The notes: generated from the sequence alone by a model not told the origin. Numbered from the stretch's first letter, positions 35,439-45,300 are shown. The stretch is 64,000 nucleotides of DNA from Streptomyces viridochromogenes (GCF_001270495.1 NZ_LGUR01000151.1:1-64000), one strand, 5' to 3'. Numbers and translations: made by a program.

Positions 35439-36098
35439 ATGGCACGTGGACTCCTGCGATTCCTGCTGACCGGCGGCGGACTCGCCGCTCTGCTCACCGC
35501 GACGCTGCCCGCGCAGGCGGCCCCCGCGTTCGAGAACCCGCCGCCGGACAAGATCGTCATCAAGGTCGCCACGGTGAACGGCTCCGGCTGCCCCCAGGGC
35601 ACCACCGCCGTCGCCGTCTCCGAGGACAACACCGCCTTCACGGTGACCTACAGCGACTACCTCGCCCAGGTCGGCGGCAACTCCGACCCCACGGCGTTCC
35701 GCAAGAACTGTCAGCTCAGCCTGGTCGTGCACGTCCCCGGCGGCTTCACCTACGCCATCGCCAGCGCCGACTACCGCGGCTTCGCCGCCCTCCAGTCCGG
35801 CGCGAGCGCCATACAGAGAGCCTCGTACTACTTCCAGGGCTCACCGAACACGCAGTACCGCAACCACTCCTACAGCGGCCCCCTCAACGACAACTGGCAG
35901 GCCACCGACGAGACGGACTGGGCCCAACTGGTCTGGGCGCCCTGCGGAGTTCAGCGCAACTTCAACATCAACACCGAGTTGCGGGTGAACCTGGGCTCGT
36001 CCTCGCCGAGCAAGGTCAGCTTCATGACCATGGACTCGACGGACGGCGACATCAGCACGGTGTACCACCTGGCGTGGAAGGAGTGCCCGGAGAAGTAG
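35439..36098 (+). CDS. Secreted DUF4360 protein
   Basis: 219 residues. A signal peptide (LLRFLLTGGGLAALLTATLP, cleavage near AQA) precedes a DUF4360 domain: VNGSGCPQGTTAVAVSEDNT, then FRKNCQLSLVVHVPGGFTYA, and RASYYFQG. Four Cys residues probably form disulfides. Function unknown; exported DUF4360 proteins occur in bacteria and fungi. The ATG at 35439 follows AAGGAGAG. The 218 bp upstream, back to the pseudogene, should hold its promoter. Confidence 0.85.
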   Translation: MARGLLRFLLTGGGLAALLTATLPAQAAPAFENPPPDKIVIKVATVNGSGCPQGTTAVAVSEDNTAFTVTYSDYLAQVGGNSDPTAFRKNCQLSLVVHVPGGFTYAIASADYRGFAALQSGASAIQRASYYFQGSPNTQYRNHSYSGPLNDNWQATDETDWAQLVWAPCGVQRNFNINTELRVNLGSSSPSKVSFMTMDSTDGDISTVYHLAWKECPEK

Positions 36099-36114
36099 GC
36101 CCGCACATGGCTGA

Positions 36115-36145
36115 GGCCGCGCCCGGCGGGGAGCCGGGCGCGGCC
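36115..36145. terminator. Perfect 13-bp hairpin, bidirectional terminator
   Basis: GGCCGCGCCCGGC (36115-36127) and GCCGGGCGCGGCC (36133-36145) with a 5-nt loop, midway between the convergent DUF4360 and dioxygenase stops. TT follows on the + side. Confidence 0.8.
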
Positions 36146-36162
36146 TTCCGCGGTCGGTCGGG

Positions 36163-36942
36163 TCAGCTGCTCTCCACCCCGAGGGTCAGCGCACCCGCGT
36201 ACCCCGCGGAGGGCGAAGTGCCCAGCGCGGTCAGGGTCAGCAGCCCGGACGCGGCGCCTCCGTCGTCGTAGATGCCGTCCTGGGCGAGGGTGGTGCGCGG
36301 GACGGTGTTGGCGGCGTAGGCGGCGAGCGCGGCGACCCGGGTCGTGGTCGTCTCGTCGAAGAAGAGCTGGCCGGTGTGGAGTTCCTGGCCGCCGGTGAAG
36401 GAGCCGTCGTCGGTCAGGGTGACGTCGGTGTGCACCTTGACGTGGATGTGGACGCAGCGGCCGCGGTACCAGCCGGGGTACACGGCGGTGATGCGCGCGA
36501 CGCCGTCCGAGCCGGTGAGCACGCCGCCGCGCAGGAACGTGCCGTTGTCGGGCTCGTCGTGGCCGTTGTTGCCGACGAAGCCGGAGTACTCGCCGAGGGC
36601 GTCGCAGTGCCAGATCTCCACCAGGGCGTTGTTCAGCGGTGCGCAGGTGTCGTCGTCGACGACGGTGAGGGTGAGCTTCAGCGGGATGCCGGTCTTGTCC
36701 TCGCTGATGTCGGCGCGGACGAGCTGTCCGTCGAGGTAGTAGGGGCCTTCGGTCATCTCCTTCGTGAGGGTGCAGACGGCCGCGGCGGCGACGGGGACCG
36801 TGCCGGCCGCCTCGGCTGTGGGGGCTTCGGGCGCGGCGGCGGTGACGGCCAGGGTGGCGGCCGCGGCGCCGCCGGCGATCAGCACGGTGCGGCGGCCGAT
36901 CGTGGTGGGGGTTGCCTTCGAGGTGCCTGAAGTGTCTGTCAT
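36163..36942 (-). CDS. Intradiol ring-cleavage dioxygenase-like protein, Tat-exported
   Basis: 259 residues. A twin-arginine signal GRRTVLIAGGAAAATLAVTA precedes an intradiol dioxygenase beta-sandwich: EMTEGPYYLDGQLVRADISE, then NNALVEIWHCDALGEYSG, and VYPGWYRGRCVHIHVKVHTD. The tyrosine and histidine iron ligands of the family are present, unlike in the broken copy at 34586. The class cleaves catechols between the hydroxyls using Fe(III). Exported members are common in Streptomyces and may act on lignin-derived or surface catechols. The ATG at 36942 is chosen; GTG at 36948 is in frame but neither has a strong ribosome site. Confidence 0.85.
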   Translation of the reverse strand: MTDTSGTSKATPTTIGRRTVLIAGGAAAATLAVTAAAPEAPTAEAAGTVPVAAAAVCTLTKEMTEGPYYLDGQLVRADISEDKTGIPLKLTLTVVDDDTCAPLNNALVEIWHCDALGEYSGFVGNNGHDEPDNGTFLRGGVLTGSDGVARITAVYPGWYRGRCVHIHVKVHTDVTLTDDGSFTGGQELHTGQLFFDETTTTRVAALAAYAANTVPRTTLAQDGIYDDGGAASGLLTLTALGTSPSAGYAGALTLGVESS

Positions 36943-37108
36943 GAGCACGGCACCGTAGGAAGGGATGCTGTTGATGGGCTGTCAGTTGGGCAAAGTGAGC
37001 GACCGTCAAGTTCGTTGCCGGTCAAGGACGATGGACCGCGCCACCTCGCCGGGGTGGTTGGCGTGAACCGATGGCGGTCGACACCGAGGTCTCTCTAGCG
37101 TTGGGCAC

Positions 37109-37450
37109 ATGACCGACGACAACCGGATCGAGCTGGCCGACGCCGTGCAGGCGGTACGGGACGAACTGATCACCGCGGCGGCCCGTTCGTCCGGCCGCGA
37201 CGTGACCTTCGAAGTGGGCGACATCGAGCTGGAGTTCAGTGTCGAACTGCGCAAGGAGACCACGGGCGGCGTCAAGGTGAAGGCGTGGGTCGTGGAGGGC
37301 GGGGCCGACCGGGGCGGCGGTACGACCCGGACGCATCGCGTGGCGCTCACGCTCAGGGCGCGGGACGCGCGGACCGGGGAACCGTGGAAGGTGCGGAACG
37401 AGAGCAGGGGGAGCGTCGGGCGGTTCGGCGGGGGTGATGACGCGCGGTGA
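37109..37450 (+). CDS. Trypsin-co-occurring domain 2 (Trypco2) protein
   Basis: 113 residues: IELADAVQAVRDELITAAAR, then VTFEVGDIELEFSVELRKET, and VKVKAWVVEGGA. This matches the Trypco2 domain, named for its occurrence beside trypsin-like proteases in NTPase-based conflict systems. No catalytic residues are apparent, and it may be a sensor or adaptor. The 3' end overlaps the protease-NACHT gene (GTGA), so the two are translated together. TAGCGT at 37095-37100 lies 8 nt before the ATG and there is no ribosome site, the hallmark of a leaderless actinobacterial mRNA. Confidence 0.85.
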   Translation: MTDDNRIELADAVQAVRDELITAAARSSGRDVTFEVGDIELEFSVELRKETTGGVKVKAWVVEGGADRGGGTTRTHRVALTLRARDARTGEPWKVRNESRGSVGRFGGGDDAR

Positions 37451-40400
37451 TCGGGGGGAGCGTCCTGGACCGCGTGGTCGTGGTGTGGGGGAACGGACAG
37501 GGCAGCGGTGTGCTGCTCGACCGGCGGGAGGTGCTCACGGCCTGGCACGTGGTGGCGGGCAGCCCGTCCGTCGAGGTGATCCACCCCGCGTCGGGCAAGC
37601 CGGTGCAGTGCTTCGTCGACCGGGTAGACGAGACACTGGACGTGGCCCTGCTGACCCTGGCGGCGGACGTGCTCGGCGCCGAGCACGCCGTGCCCCTGGG
37701 CCGCATCAGATGCGGCGACGTCAGAACCCGTGACCCGCTGCCGCACTGCCAGATCGTCGGCTTCCCCCAGGTCCAGCGGTACGGGGAGCGGGGCGAGGAC
37801 CTTGAGTACGACCAGTACCGCGCGACCGTGCTGCCGATGGCCGGACGGATGCGGGACATGCTGGTCTGCGAACTCGACCGGCCGGCGGCCGACGAGCGCG
37901 GGCACGCCGCCTCTCCCCTGAGCGGGCTTTCCGGCGCACCGGTCCTGGCCGGCCGGGTGCTGCTCGGTGTGGTCACCCAGGTGCCCCGGGACCGGCACCA
38001 CCTCAGGATCGAGGCGGTACCGGTCACGGCTGTGGCGCAGCGGGACAAGGACCGCTTCGTGCCGCTCCGGGAGAGGATCAGGCTGGAGGAGATCACCGAC
38101 TTCCACCCCCGGGACGAGCGCTTCGAGGCCCAGTACGCGAAGGATCTCAGCTCCCAGTACCGCAAGACGGAGATCTTCGGCATCGAGGAACTCGGCAGGA
38201 GCGAGTCCCGCTGGGACCTCGACACCGCCTACCTGAGTCTGCGGGCCGAGGCCGCCCCGTACGTGGAGAACGTGCGTCCCGGCGCCCCGGACCCGTGGTC
38301 CGGTGACCCCTGGTCCGGTGCCCCCTGGACCGGCACTCCGGAGGACCGGGACGCCGTCCAGCGCATAGAGAACCTGCTGGTCAACCGGCCCCGGGCGCTG
38401 CTGCGCGGCGAAGCCGGGGCGGGCAAGACCACCCTGGTGTGGTGGCTCGCGGCACACGCCGCCGCCGACACCCTGGGCACGGAGCTCACCGAGCTGAACG
38501 GGCTGGTCCCCTTCGTCATCCCGCTGCGCGAGGTGCACGCGCGCGGCAGGGGGTACCCGTCGGTCGCCGAGCTGCTCTGCGCGGGCCGGTCCCTCACGGA
38601 GGACCCGCCCGACGGCTGGTGCCGCCGCGTCATGGAGGCGGGCCGGGGACTGCTCCTGGTGGACGGCCTCGACGAAGTACCCGCGGCGGAGCGCGAGGAG
38701 GCCCGGCGCTGGCTCTCCACCCTCCTCGACCGCTACCCGCGCACCCGGTGCCTGGCGACCGTCCGCCCCAACGCGGTCGACAAGGACTGGCTCAAGGCGG
38801 AGCACTTCGTCGAACTCACGCTGTTGCCCATGAGCGACGAGGACATCCGCACCTTCGTACGCGCCTGGCACAAGGCCGCCCGCCTCGAATGCGACCACTT
38901 CTACGACACCCGCCGCAGCGGCGAGGAGAAGCAGCTCCTCGCCTCCCTGGAAGAGGACCTGCTGCACCAGCTGGAGCAGAACAACGCGCTACGGGACCTC
39001 GCCCGCACCCCGCTGCTGTGCGCCGTGATCTGCGCACTGCACCGGCGCCGCCGCGGCCTGCTGCCCACCACCCGCTGGTCGCTCTTCAGGGCCGCCCTCG
39101 CCATGCTCCTCGGCGGGCGCGACATGGGCCGCGGCGTCCGCCACGCCGATCCCGTCACCCTGGACTCCGACGACCAGCACGCGCTGCTCCAGCGGCTCGC
39201 CATCTGGCTGGTACGGACCGGGCAACAGCAGATGACCTACGAGCAGGCCGTCCAGCAACTCGGCCTGGCCGTACGGGACATGCCCCAGGTCGCCAAGCAG
39301 GGGAACCCGGAGCGCATCCTGCGTTTCCTGCTGGACCGCAGCGGACTGCTCCAGGAACGCGGGGACGACGCGATCCAGTTCATCCACCGTACGTTCCAGG
39401 ACTTCCTGGCGGCCAAGGAGTTCCACGAGAGCGGCTACGTCCCCGAACTGCTGGAGCACGTGGACAACGAGGCATGGCGAGACGTGATCGTGCTGGCCGT
39501 GGGCCACACCACACGTCCCTTCGCCGAGAGTCTCATCAAGCAGATCACCGATCTCGGGGACGCCAACGACCTTGCGCGGTACAACCGGCACGTACTGGCC
39601 GCCCGGTGCGTGGTCAGTCTGCGGCAGTTGGACCCCGTGCTGATGGAGGCGGTCCGCAGCCGGGTGGCGGCGTTGATGCCGCCGGAGCACGTGGGACAGG
39701 CCGAGGACCTCGCGAGCCTCGGCGAATGGGCCGTCGGAGTGCAGCCGGACGCCGAGCAGGCGACCGGCCCCTGGACCGTCAACACGGTCCGGCTCCTGGG
39801 CCTGATCCGCGGCGGCGAGGCGAACCGGAAGCTCAAGGGGTACGCGTCGCATCCCGACCCGGTCGTCCGCAACGAGGTGGTGAGGGCCTGGGACCTGCGT
39901 CCGTTGGCGGCGTACGCCGACGAGGTGCTGGCCGGGATGCACGTGCCCCAACTCATCGTCAACCGGCCCGAGAAGCTCGTACGACTGGGCCTGCTGGCGT
40001 CGGTCGAGAAACTCTCGCTGACCGGCTCGTACGAGGCGGCGGACGTGGCAGCCCACCTGCCGACGCGGCACCTCGTGTCGCTCGGCCTGTACGGCAACGA
40101 CGTGATCGACGACCTCGCCTTCCTCCGCAGCAGGCCGGACCTGACCCGACTGCAAGTGCGGGGCTGCCCGGCCCTGCGGGACTTCCCCACGCTACCGAGC
40201 GTCCGCGACCTGTTGGTGGAGTTCGACCACGCCGAAGGGCTCGAAACCCTGGAGGACTGGGCGAACCTGCGGACCCTGACGGTCTCCGGCTACAACCGGG
40301 ACGCCTCGGGAATCCTCCGCGCCGCGCTGCGCGCACCCCTGCTCACCGATGTCGTCCTGGGCATCGACTCCCTCGCCGACCTGGCCTCCCTCGCCCCGAA

Positions 40401-40650
40401 CCCGCGGATCCGGCACCTCAGATTCACAGGGCTGCGCGACTACGCGCACATGGGTCTGCTGCGCCAGGTCTTTCCCCACCTCAGAAGACTGGAGATCGGC
40501 CTGGTGGACGGCGGCCCCAACGCGGTGCTCGACCTCCGTGAGCTGGCGGAGATGCCCGACCTGGAACTCGACTTCTGGGGTGACGTCCCGGTCCCCTCAC
40601 GCATCCTCGGGGCGGAGGCCTTCGGCGAGCGACTCAGGCATGACCCTTGA
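37447..40650 (+). CDS. Trypsin-like protease - NACHT NTPase - LRR-like protein (bacterial NLR)
   Basis: 1067 residues. Residues 1-180 are a trypsin-like protease with the triad His34 (TAWHVV), Asp65 (LDVAL) and Ser162 (GLSGAPV). A linker with PDPWSGDPWSGAPWTG repeats leads to a NACHT module: Walker A GEAGAGKTT (321-329) and Walker B LLLVDGLDEVP (402-412) with the small-residue-plus-DE form typical of NACHT. A helical region follows (about 440-800), containing RFLLDRSGLLQERGDDAIQF, then IHRTFQDFLAAKEFHES. The C-terminal 250 residues have leucine-rich spacing (HLVSLGLYGNDVIDDLAFLR, NLRTLTVSGYN). This is the plan of a bacterial NLR in which ligand sensing unleashes the protease. bNACHT proteins of this kind defend against phage; the trigger here is unknown. 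The start overlaps the Trypco2 gene. Confidence 0.92.
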   Translation: MIGGSVLDRVVVVWGNGQGSGVLLDRREVLTAWHVVAGSPSVEVIHPASGKPVQCFVDRVDETLDVALLTLAADVLGAEHAVPLGRIRCGDVRTRDPLPHCQIVGFPQVQRYGERGEDLEYDQYRATVLPMAGRMRDMLVCELDRPAADERGHAASPLSGLSGAPVLAGRVLLGVVTQVPRDRHHLRIEAVPVTAVAQRDKDRFVPLRERIRLEEITDFHPRDERFEAQYAKDLSSQYRKTEIFGIEELGRSESRWDLDTAYLSLRAEAAPYVENVRPGAPDPWSGDPWSGAPWTGTPEDRDAVQRIENLLVNRPRALLRGEAGAGKTTLVWWLAAHAAADTLGTELTELNGLVPFVIPLREVHARGRGYPSVAELLCAGRSLTEDPPDGWCRRVMEAGRGLLLVDGLDEVPAAEREEARRWLSTLLDRYPRTRCLATVRPNAVDKDWLKAEHFVELTLLPMSDEDIRTFVRAWHKAARLECDHFYDTRRSGEEKQLLASLEEDLLHQLEQNNALRDLARTPLLCAVICALHRRRRGLLPTTRWSLFRAALAMLLGGRDMGRGVRHADPVTLDSDDQHALLQRLAIWLVRTGQQQMTYEQAVQQLGLAVRDMPQVAKQGNPERILRFLLDRSGLLQERGDDAIQFIHRTFQDFLAAKEFHESGYVPELLEHVDNEAWRDVIVLAVGHTTRPFAESLIKQITDLGDANDLARYNRHVLAARCVVSLRQLDPVLMEAVRSRVAALMPPEHVGQAEDLASLGEWAVGVQPDAEQATGPWTVNTVRLLGLIRGGEANRKLKGYASHPDPVVRNEVVRAWDLRPLAAYADEVLAGMHVPQLIVNRPEKLVRLGLLASVEKLSLTGSYEAADVAAHLPTRHLVSLGLYGNDVIDDLAFLRSRPDLTRLQVRGCPALRDFPTLPSVRDLLVEFDHAEGLETLEDWANLRTLTVSGYNRDASGILRAALRAPLLTDVVLGIDSLADLASLAPNPRIRHLRFTGLRDYAHMGLLRQVFPHLRRLEIGLVDGGPNAVLDLRELAEMPDLELDFWGDVPVPSRILGAEAFGERLRHDP

Positions 40651-40875
40651 GAGGAAGCCGGCCCAGGTGGTGGGGGAGAGGGTGAGTTGAGGGCCGTGGG
40701 GGTTCTTGGAGTCGCGGATGTGGATGGTGTGGGGGCAGGCGGCGACCTCTACGCAGTCGCCGGAGCCGCCGCTGCTGTAGCTGGACTTGTGCCAGGCGAG
40801 GGCCACTTCGACGCAGTCGCCCTGGCTGCCGCTGCTGTAGCTGCTCTTGAACCAGGCCAGTTCGGACGTGCTCAT
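40597..40875 (-). CDS. DUF397 protein with a tandem duplicated core
   Basis: 92 residues. The DUF397 core occurs twice: AWFKSSYSSGSQGDCVEVA, then AWHKSSYSSGGSGDCVEVA. It is followed by the usual IRDSKNPHGPQLTLSPTTWA ending. The extra C-terminal residues run 54 bp into the opposite strand of the NACHT gene. DUF397 proteins accompany XRE regulators and RsbW-like ATPases in Streptomyces and influence development. The ATG overlaps the XRE stop (ATGA). Confidence 0.88.
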   Translation of the reverse strand: MSTSELAWFKSSYSSGSQGDCVEVALAWHKSSYSSGGSGDCVEVAACPHTIHIRDSKNPHGPQLTLSPTTWAGFLSRVMPESLAEGLRPEDA

Positions 40876-41741
40876 AGCGCTCCTCGCATTCGCTTCAGCA
40901 GGCTCCTGGAGTCCTCGGGGGTGAGGGCCTGCGAGCGCAGTTTGGCATACCGCTGGTGCAGGAGGCTGATCGCTTTCGGGTCGGAGATGAGACGGCCGTT
41001 CTCCTGACCTTCGGAGTAGGCGAACCACTTGTTCTCGGGCGTCTCAAGCAGCTGCAACGGGCCGTCCAAGCCTGCGTGTACGGGCTGCCGCAGCGGCATG
41101 ACCTGTACTTCGACGTTCCAGTGCCGGTCGATCAGGTCCAGTAGGTGATCGAGCAGGGCGCGTGTGACCTCGTCCCCGCCTGTGTGCCGCTCTAGTACTG
41201 CCTGCTCGATGATGAAGCTGAACGCGCATGGGGGTGTCCGCTGCGTCGACAGCAGATCCTGCCGGTCGAGGCGCGCTTTGATCCGCTGGTCGAGCTCTTC
41301 GTCGCTCGGGATTGGCGGCGCGCTCAGCGACACGGCCCGCGCGTACGCCCTGGTCTGCAACAGGCCGGGGATGACGCGGCATTCGTAGGTGTAGAGGCTG
41401 ATTGCCGTTGCCTCCAGCCGCGCCCACTGACGGAACCACGCCGCCAACCCTTGCTGCCGAGCCAGATGCGCAACCGACTTCTGCAACGCCCCCGTGTTCC
41501 CCGTCACCCCCTCCGCCCGTGCCGCGAACGTCGGATCCGGCATCCGCCGCCCCAACTCCACCGAAGCCACGGTGTGTTTGGACAGCCCCACCAGATCCCC
41601 GAACTCCTCCCGACTCAGCCCCGCATGCTCCCGCAGGGCCTGTACAACCGCCCCGAACGTCCGCAGACTGTCCGACGACTCCGGCTCGCCACCCGTACCC
41701 GTACCCGCACCCGTGCCCGCACCCGCACCATCGACCACCAT
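40872..41741 (-). CDS. XRE-family regulator with DUF5753 domain
   Basis: 289 residues. The Gly/Thr-rich N-terminus GAGAGTGAGTGTGG is encoded by a hexanucleotide repeat. The helix-turn-helix (about 28-85) is LREHAGLSREEFGDLVGLSK, then HTVASVELGRRMPD. The DUF5753 effector domain (about 110-280) has IPGLLQTRAYARAV, then FSFIIEQAVLERHTGG, and VMPLRQPVHAGLDGPLQLLE. The ATG at 41741 follows GGGAGGTGA. It heads the XRE-DUF397 pair and is divergent from the RsbW-like ATPase gene, the classical Streptomyces trio. Confidence 0.93.
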   Translation of the reverse strand: MVVDGAGAGTGAGTGTGGEPESSDSLRTFGAVVQALREHAGLSREEFGDLVGLSKHTVASVELGRRMPDPTFAARAEGVTGNTGALQKSVAHLARQQGLAAWFRQWARLEATAISLYTYECRVIPGLLQTRAYARAVSLSAPPIPSDEELDQRIKARLDRQDLLSTQRTPPCAFSFIIEQAVLERHTGGDEVTRALLDHLLDLIDRHWNVEVQVMPLRQPVHAGLDGPLQLLETPENKWFAYSEGQENGRLISDPKAISLLHQRYAKLRSQALTPEDSRSLLKRMRGAL

Positions 41742-41868
41742 TGGTCACCTCCCGCGCACATGGTCACGGTCCGTCACGCGTACTGTCCAGCCCGTAACCG
41801 CGTACGCTCCCGCACCGTACGCGGCCCTCACCTGGTGAACTGCCCCGCAGGGCCGCCAGATTGAGCGC

Positions 41869-42372
41869 ATGCCAGATCCGCTCACCCAGCGCCTCAGCGC
41901 CACCCCGCGCGGCGCCCGCCTCGCCCGGCACCTCGTCGTGAACCAGCTGCACGCCTGGGGCATCCCGCACGGCAGTGCCGCCTCCGACGCCGTCGCGGTG
42001 ATCGTCGCCGAGTTGGCGGCCAACGCCGTGACCCACGGCCGTGTGGCCGGGCGGGACTTCGAGGTGCGGTTGTCGCTGCCGACGGGCAGCATCCGCGTCG
42101 AGGTCAGTGACACCCGTACGGAATCCGGCCCCCCGAAGCCGGGCGACGTACCGCCTCCGCACCCCCTCGACGAACACGGCCGGGGTCTCGTGCTGGTCGA
42201 GGCGCTGGCCGACCGGTGGGAGGTGGTGGAGCGGGACGGGTCGCCCGGCAAGACCGTGTGTGCCGAGGTCGAACTGCCGGGGTGGCTGGCCCTGGTAAGG
42301 GGGCGCGGGGGCGCTGTCAGAGAGGCGGGGGCTCCCACCAGTCGCTTGCCATCCGGCTCAGTTCGGCCCTGA
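41869..42372 (+). CDS. RsbW-like ATP-binding protein (HATPase, anti-sigma type)
   Basis: 167 residues. A GHKL ATPase fold: N-box VIVAELAANAVTHG, G1-like VEVSDTRTESGP and G2 HGRGLVLVEALADRWEV. Such proteins bind sigma or anti-sigma partners and may phosphorylate an antagonist. With XRE and DUF397 it forms a conserved module. Its 3' end overlaps that of the convergent WD40 kinase gene by 56 bp, and the last residues (REAGAPTSRLPSG) look non-conserved. Confidence 0.9.
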   Translation: MPDPLTQRLSATPRGARLARHLVVNQLHAWGIPHGSAASDAVAVIVAELAANAVTHGRVAGRDFEVRLSLPTGSIRVEVSDTRTESGPPKPGDVPPPHPLDEHGRGLVLVEALADRWEVVERDGSPGKTVCAEVELPGWLALVRGRGGAVREAGAPTSRLPSGSVRP

Positions 42373-45300
42373 CGCCGGACGGGCGGAGCCAGCCGAGACC
42401 GGCGTACTGGAGAGTCCGGTACAGGCCGTCGAAGTCCTCCTCGGACCACGTCGGGGTGCCACGCCGGTACGTGCTCCCGTCCTCGTAGGGGGGAGTGTGC
42501 AGAGTGAGGAACGCTTCGAGGTGCGGACGCGCCGCCTCGTCCCAGTCGGCGGGCCGGCGGGCGTCGAGTTCCCAGTCGATCTCCCACAGCCGCACCGTGC
42601 TGTCCCCGCCCGCCGAGACGGCGAAGCGGCCGTCGGCGCTCAGGACCGCCGAAGACACCTCGCCCGTATGGCCTTTGAGGACGTGCAGGCAGCGGCCGCT
42701 CTCCACGTCCCACAGCCGCAACGTGCTGTCCCAGCTGCCGGAGAGCGCGAAGCGGCCGTCCGAACTCAGGCACACCGAGTAGACCTCTCCGGTGTGCCCC
42801 TTGAAGGAGGGCCCGCTCTGTCCCGTGGCCAGATTCCACAGCGCCAGCCCGCGGTCCGCGCCGCCGACGAGGACGGACCGGCCGTCGGCGCTCAGACTGA
42901 CCGCGCCCACCGAGCCAAGGTACTTCAGCTTGCGCTTGGGCAGGCTGAGGCCGGACTCCAGATCCCACGCCTGCAGGGTTCTGCTCCGGCCCGAGGTGAG
43001 AGCGAGCCGGCCGTCGGTACTCAGCCAGCCGCGGCCGCCGCGCATCTCCCCTTCGAGGGTGTGCAGGACGCGTCCGGTCTCCAGGTCCCACACCGTCGTC
43101 GTCGCGCTCTCGCCGCCGGATCCGCCGATGAGGGCCAGGCGGTCGCCGCCCCCCATGCACACCGTGCCGACGCGGCCCGGGGGCGTCTCCAGCCGCTGGA
43201 GGACACGGCCGCTCTCCGTCTCCCACAGCTGTACGACGCCGTCCTCGGTTCTGATCAGGGCGAGGCGGCCGTCGCCGCTCAGACAGCTCGACCGCAGGCC
43301 GTTGGGGCCCTCGAACACCCGTAGACAACGGCCGGTCGGCGCCTCCCACAGCCGTACGGTCTCGTCCCAGCTCCCCGACAGCACCAGCCGTCCGTCGGCA
43401 CTCACCGACACGGTGTGCACGTTGCCGGTGTGCCCCTCCAGGGAGCCGGACTGCCAGACCGCCCTCGCTCCCACCCGCACCGAGGACAGCGCCAGGGTGT
43501 GCCAGGCTGCGAGCGCCCGTGGGTACCGGTCGTGTCGCGGCAACGACCTGACCTTCTCCAGCCGTACCCGAGCCGCCACCGTGCGCCCCTTCGAGAGGTG
43601 CCGTTCGGCCGCGTCCAGCAGGGCTTCCACGCGCAGGTCGAGCTGGGCCAGCTCGGCGTGCGACCGCGGCCGGCTCGGTCTGAGCGGACACACATAGCGG
43701 CTGTCCCCCTGCAGCTGCCACAGCCGCACCTCGCCGTCCGCACCGGCGGACAGCACCCGTCGGCCGTCCCCGGTCAGGCCGATCGCGTTCACGGCACCGG
43801 TGTGTCCTTCGAAGGTGCGCAGGCAGCGCCCCGTGGCCACGTCCCACAGCCGTACGGCGTTGTCCGCGCCCCCCGAGACGACGGTACGAGCGTCATCGCT
43901 GATCCGGACCGACCTCACCGAGCCGGTGTGCCCCTGTAACACGCGCAGGCAGCGGCCCGTGGCCACGTCCCACAGCCGTACGGTGTTGTCGGTGCCGCCC
44001 GAGACGGCCATGCTGCCGTCGGCGCTCATGCAGACCGCCACGACGGACTGGGCGTGCCCCTCGAAGGTGCGCAGACAGGCGCCGGTCTCCACGTCCCACA
44101 GCTGCGGCTTGCTCCCGAATCCGGACAGGGCCGCGCGCCCGTCCGGGCTCGGCCAGACGGGAAACGTGCCCAGGGTGAACCGGCTCAGGGGCTGACCGAG
44201 GGCACCCCAGCGGCCGTCGGCGTCCCACACGCGCACCGTCGAGTCGTGGCTCCCGAACAGCAGCAGCCGGCTCCCGGGGCTCAGCCGCACGGACTGCACA
44301 CCCGTGTCCGTCGCGTGCTCCCAGACGCACTCGCCCGTCTGCGTGTCCCACAGGCGCACGGTGTAGGGCCAGTTCTGGTTCGAGTAGTCCATCCCCGCGG
44401 AAAGGATGAGGAGCCCGTCGTCGCTCAGACAGATCGAGTGCACGTCGGTCTCGTGGGCGCGGAACCCGACGAGGATCCGGTTGGCGTCCACGTCCCACAG
44501 CCGGATCGTTCCTTCCGGGTCGCCGGTCACGGCCAGGCGTCCGTCGGCACTGAGATCGGCGGTGACCGGTGCGGCGTGCCGGAAGGTGTGCAGCGGGCGA
44601 CCGGTAGCCAGGCCCTCGGCGCGGGCGTGCAGCAGTGCCGTCCGGATCTCGGTGTTCTCCGGCTCGGCCCGCGCCGCCTCCTCCAGCAGGGGCAGGGCCT
44701 CTGCGAGGGAGCCGCGTTCCAGGTGCACCTGGGCGAGCAGTTGCTGCTTCGCACGTGAGGAGGCTCCCGGACGCGCGGGAGCGCCCTCGATGCCGTGGAC
44801 CAGCGCGTCGTCGGTCAGGCGCCCCGCCCGCCAGCGCAGCAGCCCGGAGTCGTAGGTCGCCTCCAGGTGCCGTGGATCCGTCGCGAGCGCCTCGGCGAAC
44901 GCCGCCTCCGCTTCCTCGAACCGGCCGAGGTCGAGCAGGGACAGACCGCGGTTGTTCAGCTCGTCGGCGCGTAGCTGCACCTCCTTCGGGGCGGGGCGCG
45001 GGTAGGGGCGGCCCAGTTCCATCGAGTAGACGAAGAAGAGCCGGGCGACGATCTCGGACATGTCGCGCGGCCGGTCCGCGGGATCCTCCAGCAGACAGTG
45101 CGCCAGCAGCTCGGCCAGCCGGTCCGGCAGGTCCGGCAGGCCGCCCCCGGCACGGCCGCGTCGACGGTGTTCGGCCAGCTTCGCCGCGGCGTCCGGGCCG
45201 GCGAACCAGGTGATCTCGCCGAGGAACATCTCCAGCACGGTGACCGCGAAGCTCCACACGTCGGTGCGCCGGTCCAGCGCCTCGCCCGCCACCTGCTCGG

